From NCBI RefSeq assembly GCF_964355755.1, contig NC_092673.1, forward strand, positions 9,493,001 through 9,557,000: DNA of 64,000 bases, written 5' to 3'. Below are positions 15,101 to 27,100 of the stretch, in pieces. Every line of letters begins with the position of its first letter. Position 1 is the stretch's first letter. This DNA is from Antedon mediterranea. Its lineage: Eukaryota > Echinodermata > Crinoidea > Comatulida > Antedonidae. A program made the position numbers and the translations under genes. The notes below the pieces were generated by a model. It searched no databases and was not told where the DNA came from. It saw nothing but the letters and a program-made list of their open reading frames with translations.

Positions 15101-18100
15101 CTAAACATATTAAACTGGTACTGGCATTTATAAACTTTAGTATTCACTGGTTAGCATTCATAAACTTTAGTATTCACTGGTTAGCGTTTATTAACTTTAG
15201 TTTCTTTACAGTCCTTTTCAATCTACGACATTATTCACCGCGCATTCAACATCCGGGATAGCAACTGACATAATTCCTGGGTACGCGCTACAACTCTGAT
15301 TTGCTATAAATCCTACAGTATCAATTACCCATGACTTTGGGATATACGAAAATACCATTTGACAGCAATGCCTCAAATTTCCGATTCCGGTCCCCTACAA
15401 AATTTAATAAATTAAAGTCAATGGCTAATTCTTTTTCTTAACTATTACACATTGAGCTATACGAAATTATATTAATTTCAGTATAGATATATGGTAATTA
15501 TGTGAAAACATACGCCATTAGATCTGACCTTTCGGGATACATTATGTCACAGATTAACCCAAAAATGGCCGTCCTCCTCCAAGATAAATCATTTAAAAAC
15601 ATACTAAATTTCTTAATTATCATCTTTTTGTGCCATCATCATTCCATGGATTGCTTACATACTGTATCTATGTTATAGTACATAACTATCTGTATCAGAA
15701 CCAAAATCCGACTACAGGCCACATTATTTGCATTTGCTTCATATAAGTTATCAGCATCACATCAAATATAACGTTTCCCAGCTCTTATTCTCCTGTCAAT
15801 GTTTAGTTGTAGCGATGGCCCATCGAGGCACTTAGTGACCATCCCATCAGACCCGTATAGATAACAAATGGTGAATGCTAATTATTAATGCTATATATTC
15901 AACAGGGGCAGCCTTCACATAATGTAAGGTATTATATGTAATGTCAATACCATAATCTTTCGTCATTAATAATAATTATGGCATTTTCCATCCAGTTTGG
16001 TGTTTTGTTTCCTTTGGTTGGTCCTGGAATCTGTTGACACAAAATAATGTTTATTCAATCATGAAATTCTTTCATACTTTCGTACCATCTAGGTCGTGCC
16101 CACAGATGGTTCTCGAATACACAGTAATTTCCGCGTAGCAAAACTGGCGATTTCAAATGTACGTACCGCGGGACTATAATACATTGTCGTTTACAGAAAC
16201 GAATAAATAGACACGATGATTTATGTAGTCAACTAAAATTAGCACCCTGGGAATTACTTCCGAAAGAGAAACTTATCAAAATGAGTCCAAATTTTTGATT
16301 TGGACTCATTTAAAGAAACCCAATTTGTGTTTTGTATGTAACATTAGGGTTGAGGGATGGGAAAGCGGATAGGTACAAAGAGGAACACTTTTTAAATATA
16401 TTCTTTATCCACTCAGTAACGAAATATTTTTTTCATGTTTTATAGGCCTATAAATACTATACCTGTAAATACAGTAAAACATTTGCGATTTAATAAATAA
16501 TACTTTGTTAAAACTGTCACTGTCATAATCGATTGAAATATTAAAGTACGTGTCACGATACACCACTACGACGTTTATATTTTTGGTAATTATTAATTAA
16601 TACAAACGTTGAGAAGGAACTGTCACTATAAAGTTTATTTGTATATAATAATGTGTTTATATATCTAACAGTAGAGCCTATCCACAATCTCAGTAATAAA
16701 GTTTATTTGTATATATTTTTATATTAAATACGAACATTCACAGTAAGAAATGTTCGCCCGAATGTTCGATTCAAATGAGGACCAACAATAGTTAATAGGT
16801 ATTTACAGTATTGTCAAAGTATTGCAAGTTTATTCTCAAAGGGCCCATATATTTACCTACCGCATGTATTAAACCAAGGGCTCATAAATTTACCTACTTG
16901 TGTTAAACCAAACTCTGGCAGACTGAGAGATTGGGATGTTCCATTCATCGCAAATCGATACATTTGTATAAACGTATATTAAATCTATCAAAATAGTATT
17001 TTTTAAAGAAAATCGGCCTGTCTTCAACATTATGATGCTGTACTCTAGATGTTCAACCGGTTTTCAGCCATTAAAAACAATTATCGTAGGAGGAGATAGG
17101 AAAATGCGAAGCCTCCTCGCATTTTTGTGGTGTGGTTAAATCTTGTAGTGGCAATGTACAGAATAAATTTGCTATTAATGGTATTTTCGTATATCACCGG
17201 CAATGCCGTGTGACTCTTCAAGTTATTAAATCTTGTAGGGGTCAGAATAGAAAAATCATTGGCCTACTATCTGCGACAACTTACAGGATAAAATTGCTGT
17301 CAACGGTATTTTTATTTCTCTCCAGGCTTGACTACTGTTGCTCTGTCTGAGTGTGCCTCTACACCGACTTCTATCATTAAACTTCAAAACTAAGCTATTT
17401 CTATCCTTCTCCATCTTCCTCCTACTACTCATTTAACTTCTTTTCACTTCACCATTGCTAATACCCTACCTCTTCATAACAGATTTCGATATCAACTTGG
17501 CTTTCTTACCTTTAAATCGCTCCATAATCTTGCTCCTCAATTTCTCTCAATTACTTGCTAAGATCACATCTAATGGCCACATGGCCACACGCCAGATCAC
17601 TATCACTGTTTTTAAAACAGCTTCAATGCTCCAACTTTTCTTAATTCTCTTCCTTTAGATATCCGATTTGCTTCATTCATAATTTTTTATTCTAAATTGT
17701 TTGTGCTTTATTTTATCTATAACTGCACAAACAAGTTTCTTGCAAATGCGGAATTTAATTGTTCTCCGACTTGATCCGATTTACTATAACAAATAAATAA
17801 TGATTACAAAATAATATATACGGTATCTATCATACAGTACAACATAAATAATTCCATACAATAATAATAGACCTTACATAAGTATCTAAATAAGTCATAG
17901 ATCAAACAATACAATATAAATAATTACAACTATAATAAGAACTAGACATGAAACTCGTCACTTTGACAAGTTAGTTATCCGCACGACAAACGCCACGTGC
18001 ACGTCATACGTTGGAATATTGCACACCGAAAAAGATTATGTCATTATGACCTGAACTGAAGAATATGATGTGTTGTTAGTGCTGAATGCTGTATATTTTC

Positions 18101-21100
18101 TGTCATATAGTATACACAGTATAATCTGTATACATGTCACAAACAGTGTAAAATAGGTGAAATTACGGGACCCATATTTTATTTTAATTTTCAAAAGGAA
18201 ACGCGAAGGTAGTAATTTCGGAAGAAAATTATCTCAGCAACAACATATTAACGTTTAGAAGAAATTTGAATACGTGAAATATTAATGCGCGCTTTTTTAA
18301 ATGTAATGAACTATGACGCAAAAGATGAAAATATGACTTTGTTTATTTAACTGGCCATATGATGACGTCACAACATCTGATTGGCGAAAAGTTCACATGA
18401 TTTCGTATCTACAATACCATAGCTTCCTGAAAACGTTTTAATCGTGATTATCACATTTTATTCTTACGAGCTATAACAGATTAAAATTTACTGTAAAGAT
18501 GAAATTAATGACGCTGTTAATTAAAATTTTTAGGCATGGTGACGTCATAAAAATTAAAATATTTTAACTCATGCGTAAGATAGTTTATTGACATAGACAA
18601 TATTAAAATCTCAGAGAAAAAGGAATACAGATAGGCGTGATGCGCTCCATTGAATATGATGAGCAATAACGAAAGAGACAAAAATCCTATATTTTACATT
18701 CGTGTGGCCATACGATGACGTCACAATGTCCGGTTAGCCATATTGATTCATGATCCGATTTCTACAACTCATCACCTTCAAGAATATGTAATTTAAAAAA
18801 AGTTCACCTCGTTGTTTAGAATCTATGACTGTTTAAAAAAAGGCATAATTTTGACAAATTTTTGAACTTTTTCATCAAAAACGCACGTAAAGTATCCAAT
18901 TCAACGTGCCCGTATGACGTAATTGTAAGTCAAAATTGTTTTAAAATTGGTAAAATTACTATAAAAGGCTGGAAAAACATAATTCAATAAAAAAAAAATA
19001 CTTTTAGCGCTACGTGCGCACCACGCGCATAAAATTGTTCGCACGCGTGGGAAATTTTGACATGCTCAAAATGTCATGATCAGCGTAGAAAGTTGATTAA
19101 AAATTAATTTTGCGCATTTTGAATTTTAAATGCGCGTGCGCGCGTAACTTTGTGTAAAACACGCAATTTTTTTTCTACAGAAAGTTAGCGCATGATATAA
19201 ATTAAACTTTTGCTAAGTTTCAATTTAAATTGTTATATGGTTTTAAATCTATGTTAAATACGCGAAATTCATAAAATCGTGTGTAAGTCACGTTGCGCAT
19301 TTCTGACGTCATTCACAATAGGAGGTGCACAACTTCACATGAATGCCCATATGTTGACAAAGTTATGAAATGTTATGTTTACACGTTTTTGAGATACGCG
19401 AGATACAAAAATAGAGGAGAAATGCGCGTGCGCGCGTAACGTCTTGTAAAACATGGCATTTTTAATCCACAAAAAGTTTGCCCTTGATATGACTTAAATT
19501 TTCACAAAGTGTCAAAACAAATTTATGCTTGGTTTTTAGTCTATGATCAATCATAACAAATCATAAAATCGCACGTAAGTCACGTTGCGCAACTCTGACA
19601 TCATTAAAAAATAGGAGGTGCAAAACTTCACGTAAATGCCCATATGTTGACAAAGTTATGAAATGTTACGTTTACACATGTTAGAGAAACGCTCTACACA
19701 AAAATGGAAGGAAAGAAATAAGAATAATACAGAAAAAACTAGATTTGAACTCGTCACTTTGACGAGTTCGGGTTATCCGCGCAAATGCAACATGCACATA
19801 CTTAACCATATGAACCTCGACAATTATTATGCCATCCTATGACATGAAATAAATATGTTTACAGTGCTGAATTGTACCTATTATGTAGCATATATCATAC
19901 TACAGTATTTTACAGAATAAACTGTATATTATACAGTGTAGCATAGACAAAATTACGAGACCCATCTTTTAAATCCAATTATTAACACGATGACGTCATC
20001 AAATTTTAGAAGATAATTATCTAAATAATTACATTAAAACAAATTTGAAGAATTTTGGGCACGTAAAAGTGAGATGCGCTCTATTTAATGTGATGAGCAA
20101 TAACGAAAGAGTAAAAAACCCTATATTTTACATTCGTGTGGCCATACGATGACGTTATAACATCCTAGGGGTAAAGATTCTGCATGAATTCATATCTACA
20201 ACATATCTACTTACATATAAAATTAAAAAAATTGGGGGTCGTGGATGATCCTGAGGAGCTATAATAGATTCAAAATTGGCATTATTTTGACAATATTTAT
20301 AACTTTTTCAACTAAAACGCGCGCAAATGGTATAAATCAATGTGTTCGTATGACGTCATTTTAATTTCAAATGATGTCAATCTTTTTTAAAATGACTAGG
20401 AAAGGTTGGAAAATCATAATTCAAGAGAAAAAAACATGATTTTCATGCTCCGTGCGCACCATACGCGTAAATTTGTTCGCGCGCGCGGGAATTTTTGACA
20501 TGCTCAAAATGTCATGATCAGCGTAGAAAGTTGATTAGAAATTAATTTTGCGCATTTTGAAACTTTAAATGCGCGTGCGCGCGTAACTTCTTGTGAAACA
20601 TGCCATTTTTAATCCATAGAAAGTTTGCCCTTGATATGACTTAAATTTTCACCAAGTGTCAATACAAAATGACTTTTGGTTTATAATCTATGACCAATCA
20701 TTGAAATGCATAAAGTCGCGCGTAACTTACGCTACGCGACTCTAACGTCATATAACAAAGTTTCCTGCACATCTACAGCTACAGGTCAATTTTATGACAA
20801 AGTTATACAAAGTTATATCTACAAACATTTGAGATATAGCTGCAACAAAAATCCGGGAAAGAAAGAAGAATAAAGATGAAGAAAAAGAAACGTGACAATA
20901 ACAAGGGTTATCCGCCAAGTGCGGATAACTAATTGTGCGGATAACTAATTATCCGCCAAGTGCGGATAACTAACTAGAATTTAATTCGTCACTTTGACGA
21001 ATTATAGGTGATCATTTTATCATTTTAATAAAATTAACATTTTTTAAACATGCATGTACGTTAACATACGATCGTTAAAAGTTGATGTACGCCATCCTAT

Positions 21101-24100
21101 GACATGATGCATATACACTTATAGTGCTGAGTTCTACCTATTATATGTCCTACAATATGTACAGTATATACTGTATATCTATATACAGTGAAGCATAGGT
21201 GAAATTACGGGACTCATATCGTGTTCTAATTTTTTGGTATGATGGAATTTTCAAAATAAACTCGAAGATGACAATTTCAAAAGATAATGAATTGAGCAAA
21301 TAAATTTGACACGTAGAAGCGCAATGCGCGGTCTTTGAAATTTGTAAAACTTTGACTAAAGAAATTTACAAACTACTTTTTCACTTCATCTGGCCATATG
21401 TTAACGTCACAACATCCGATAGGCTTGGTTTTTATATGAATTCATATCTACATTTCATCAGCTTTCATAATAAATTATAATCATCAAGGTAACCTTCAAT
21501 TCTGAAGAGCTGTAAGATATTCAAATTTACGGCGAAGGTGAAATTACACGACCTACGTTATTCAAGTTTTTACGCGTGATGACGTCATCAAAATGAAAAC
21601 ACTGACAACTTATGAGAAAGATAAATAATTAAGCAAGCACACACTGAAATTTGTGCGAAAATCGGACTCAAATAGCAGAGATGCGCTCTATTGAATGTGA
21701 TAACCTACACAAAACGGAAAAAAATCCTAATTTTTAAATTCAAGTGGCCATTTGATGACGTAATACCATTTTGTACGTCTAATGTTTATATACATTTATA
21801 TCTACAACTTATTGGCTTCCATATTAAGTTAAAAAAATTGGGGGTAACCTGCCATTCTGAAGAGTTATATTCATTTTAAAAAGTCCTTATTTTTTACCAT
21901 TTTTAGCACTTTTGTACAATTAGTGTGCGCATTTTGTAATTTTTAACGTGCTCGTATAGCGTTATTTTAAGTCGGAATGGACTCAAAATTGGTGAATGTA
22001 CTAATGATTGTGAGTAGAATGTGATTTATACATCAAATTTTATTTTTTATACATTTTAAGAATCGTGCGCACAAAAACGCATTTTTGCGCAGTAATTTTT
22101 TTGAAACGCGCAAATGGCCTAATTCATGCTCAAAACTTTATTTTGAGCTTTTTAAATTTTTATCTCACAATTTCACGCGCATGACCTTGAAACGCCCGAG
22201 TTTTTATTTGCTAATATTTTTTACCTTGACCTGAAGTTTACGTGTAGTGAATTTCATTAATATGTGAAAATGAATTATGGAGATATGACTGATAATGTGA
22301 TTTCACAAAATGGCGTATAAATGACGTCATGGATGAGTGATCACGCTGAAAAGCTTATTATGACTAAGTATTTGAAAGACACTGTGAATTTTTTGTGATC
22401 ATTGCCATTCAACTTTTTGAGATAATTGTTACACAAAAAGTGTACAGAAAGAATAAAAAACTAGATTTGAACTCGTCACTTCGGACGAGTTAGGTTATCC
22501 GCAGCGCAAAGGCCACGTGCACGTCATACGTTAGAATATTGCGCGCAGAAAAACGATTATGCCATTGAAAAAATGTTAGTGCGCTCTCTATTTTGCGTCA
22601 CGTCAAAGTATATACGGTATACACTATATTCTGTATACGTACTACATACAGTGCAGAATAGGTGAAAATAAGGGACCCAAGTTATTGACGCTTTTGGACA
22701 TGATGACGTCATCACAATTTAAAAAATGGTAGATTATGCGAAAGATAATTGATTGGCCTAGACAATATAACAAAATGGGGAGAAATGGAATACGGATAAG
22801 TGGAGATGCGCGCTATTAAATGTGATGAGCTATGCGAAAGAGACAAAAATCCTATATTTTATATTCGAGTGGCCATACGTTGACGTCACAATGTCCGGTT
22901 AGCCATATCGATGCATGATTTGATATCTACAACTCATCTTCTTCCAGAAACTGAAATTTTCAAAATTTTCACCACGGAGTTTAGAATCTATGACTTTTTT
23001 AAAAAAGGCATAATTTTCACGAATTTTTTAACTTTTTCATCAAAAACGCGCGCAAATTGTTCAATTCTACGTGCTCGTATGACGTGATTTTAAGTCGAAA
23101 TTGATTAAAAACTGGTAAATTTACTAGAAAAGGCTGGAAAAACAAAAATCAAGGAAAAAAATAGATGTTTTTGCGCTACGTGCGCACGCGCGCGTAAGAA
23201 AAGTGCGCACGCGTGGGAATTTTTGAAATGCTCAAAATGACATGAAACGCGTAGAAAATTGATTAGAAATTGATTTTTTCGCATTTTGAAATTTTAAACG
23301 CGCGTGCGCGCGTAACTTTCTTTAAAACATGCCATTTTCTCTCCATAGAAAGTTAGCGCATGATATAAATTAAACTTTTGCCAAGTTTCAATTTAAATGG
23401 TTTAATAGTTTTCGATCTAAATTAAATACGCAAAATTCATAAAATTGCGCGTAACTTACGCTGCGCAACTCGGACGGTACCAAAAACCTTATTACGACAT
23501 ATTCAGATAGAGATCAATCTTCTGATAAAGTTACAAAATGTTATGTTGAGAAGATTTAGAGATATACGCGCAACAAAATTCTGGGAAAGAAAGAAGAACT
23601 AGACATGAAACTCGTCACTTTGACGAGTTAGTTATCCGCTCGACAAACGCCACGTGCACGTCATACGTTGGAATGTTGCACACAGAAAAAGATTATGGCA
23701 TTATGACCTGAACTGAAGAATATGATATGTTGTTAGTGCTAAATTCTGTCTATTTTGTGTCATATAGTATATACATTTTAAAGTACACAGTATAATCTGT
23801 ATACACCTAATTTAAATTTTTAGGCATGATGATGTCATAAAAATTAAATATTTTTAACACATGCAAAAGATAGTTGATTGACCTAGACAATATTAAATTT
23901 TTTCATTAAAAACACGTACAAAGTGTACAATTCGACGTGCTCGTATGACGTAATTTTAAGTCTAAATTATTTTAAAAGTTGATAAAATTACTATAAAAGG
24001 CTGAAAAAACATAATTCACGCAAAAAAGATGTTTTTAGCGCTACGTGCGGACCACGCGCGTAAGATTGTTCGCGCGCGTGGGAATTTTTGACATGCTCAA

Positions 24101-27100
24101 AATGTCATGATCAGCGTAGAAAGTTGATTAGAAATTAATTTTGCACATTTTAAATTTTAAATGCGCGTGCGCGCGTAACTTCGTGTAAAACATGCCATTT
24201 TTAGTGCACAAAAAGTTAGCGCAAGATATAAATTAAACTTTTGCTAAGTTTCAATTTAAATTGTTATATGGTTTTCAATCTATGTTAAATACGCGAAATT
24301 CATCAAATCGCGCGTAAGTCACGTTGCGCATTTCTGAGGTCATTCACAATAGGAGGTGCACAACTTCACGTGAATGCCCATATGTTGACAAAGTTATGAA
24401 ATGTTATATTTACACGTTTTTGAGATACGCGAGACACAAAAATGGAGGAGAAATGCGCGTGTGCACGTAACTTCTTGTAAAACATGCCATTTTTAATCCA
24501 TAGAAAGTTTGCCCTTGATATGACTTAAATATTCATAAAGTGTCAAAACAAATTTATGCTTGGTTTTTAGTCTATGATCAATAATAAAAAATCATAAAAT
24601 CGCACGTAAGTCACGTTGCGCAACTCTGACGTCATTCAAAAATAGGAGGTGCACAACTTCACGTAATTGCCCATATGTTGACAAAGTTATGAAATGTTAT
24701 GTTTACAAGTTTTTGAGATACGTGAGGCACAAAAATGGAGGAGAAAGAAATAAGAAAAAAAAAAAAAAAAACTAGACATAAAACTCGTCACTTTGACGAG
24801 TTAGTTATCCGCACAACAAACGCCACATGCACGTCATACGTTAGAACTTTGCACACAAAATAAGATTAGGGCATTATGACCTGATCTGAAGAATACAATA
24901 TGTTGTTAGTGTTGAATTCTGTCAATTTTGTGTCATATAGTATATACAGTATAAACAGTATAATCTGTATACATATCACATACAGTGTAGAATAGGTGAA
25001 ATTACGGGACCCGCTATTTATTCCAATTTTTAACATGTTGGCGGTTTCAAAATGAAACGCTAGGGTAGCAATTTCGGAAGGAAATTATCTCAGCAACAAC
25101 GTATTAACGTGTAGAAGAAATTTGAATACGTGAAATATTGATGCGCGCTCTTTTAAATGTAAAGAATTATGACGCAAAAGATGAAAATACGACTTTGTTC
25201 ATTTAACTGGCCATATGATGACGTCACAACATCCGATTGGCAAAATTTTTACATGATTTCGTATCTACAATCCAATAGCTTCCAGAAAACGTTTTAATCG
25301 TGATTATCACATTTTATTCTTACGAGCTATAACAGATTAAAATTTACTGTAAAGATGAAATTAATGCCACACGTAATTTAAATTTTTAGGCATGATGACG
25401 TAAAAAAAATTAAAATATTTTTAACTCATGCGAAAGATAGTTGATTGACCTAGACAATATCAAAATCGGGGTGAAAATGGAAAAGGGATAAGTGGAGATG
25501 CGCTCTATTAAATGTTATGATCTATTACGAAAGACAAAAAAATCTTAAATTTTATATTCGCGTGGCCATACGATGACGTCACAATATCCGGTTAGCCATA
25601 TTAATACATTATTCGATATCTAAAACTCATCAACTTCCGGAAAATGTCATCCACAAAAAGTTGACCGTGCAGTTTAGAAATTAGGACTGTTTAAAAAAAG
25701 GCATAATTTTGACGAATTTTTGAACTTTTTCATCAAAAACGAGCGCAAATTGTTCAGTTCGACGTGCTCGTATGACATGATTTTAAGTCAAAATGGTTTA
25801 AAAGTTGGTAAAACTACTAAAAAAGGCTAGAAAAACATAAATCAAGCGAAGAAAATATGTTTTTAACGCTACATGCGCACCGCGCACGTAAAAATTTGCG
25901 GGCGCTTGGGAATTTTTGACATGCTCAAAATGTCAAGATCAGCGTAGAAAGTTGATTAGAAATTAATTTTGCGTATTTTGAAATTTTAAATGCGCGTGCG
26001 CGCGTAACTTCTTGTAAAACACGCCATTTTTAGTTAACTAAAAGTTTGTCCTTGATATGACTCAAATTTTCATGAAGGGTAAAAAAAAATTACGCTTGGT
26101 TTTTAAGCTATGATCAATCATTAAAAATCATAAAATCGCGCGCAAGTCACGTTGCGCAACTCTGACGTCATTCAAAATAGGAGATGCACAACTTCACGTA
26201 AATGCCCACATGTTCTCAAAGTTATAAAATGTTACGTTTACACATTTTAGAGAAACGTGACTCACAAAAAAATGGGAAAGAAAGAAGAATAATACAGAAA
26301 AAGAAAAATATTGATCCAATACAATCACAAGGAGTTATCCGCTACTAAGCGGATAACTAAAAAGTAACAGGACGATTACAAGAAGTTATCCGCTACTAAG
26401 CGGATAACTAATAAAGAAAAAAAAAAAAAAGATCCAGGACGATTACAAGGAGTTATCCGCTACTAAGCGGATAACTAATAAGATAGAAAAAAAAAAAAAA
26501 AAAAAAAAAAGATCGTGACAATAACAAGGGGTTATCCGCCAAGTGCGGATAACCAAAAAGAAAAAAAAATATGATGAAACAGGATGATTACAAGGAGTTA
26601 TCCGCTACTAAGCGGATAACTAATAAGAAAGAAAAAAAAAAAAAAAAAAAAGATCCTGACAATAACAAGGGGTTATCCGCCAAGTGCGGATAACCAAAAA
26701 AAACTAACTAGATTTGAACTCGTCACTTTGACGAGTTCGGGTTATCCGCGCAAACGCAACATGCACATACTTTAAACTATATGAACTTCGACAATTGTTA
26801 TGCCATCATATGACATGAATTAAGTATGTTTACAGTGTTGAATTGTACCTATTTTGTAGCATACAGCATATTACAGTATTTACAGAATACATTGTATGTT
26901 ATATACAGTGTAGCATAGACGAAATTACGAGACCCATATTTTAAATCCAATTATTAACACGATGACGTCATCAAATTGACATATAAAGATATTTTATAGT
27001 AAGATAATTATCTAAATAATTACATTAATACAAATTTGAGGAATTTTGGACACGTAAAAGAGAGATGCGCTCTCGTTTGAACTTTTACGCAAGAGATTAA

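Larger units (their letters stand above)
13176..17325. mobile_element. ~4.1-kb inverted-repeat DNA element, related to the foldback element at 44836
   Basis: The left end (AGACCGGGCACTCAGAGAAT, then TTTATTCATGTGAAAAG) matches the termini at 44836 and 51206. The left ~2.3 kb carries repeated units built on GACAGCAACTTTATCCTGTA followed by CAGACAGTAGCC and AGAGCCACACG (near 13405, 13550, 14040, 14190, 15355). The right end (17110-17325) carries the same units in reverse complement, for example ACAGGATAAAATTGCTGTCA. The right terminal GACCGGGC stretch is missing. No transposase ORF is visible, so it is non-autonomous. It interrupts a LINE. Confidence 0.65.

Noticed and set aside
26330-26706. CRISPR-like array (regular repeats with spacers)
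   Set aside because: The spacers are poly-A with a shared ACAAGG word, not diverse sequences, and the context is a eukaryotic Helitron array.
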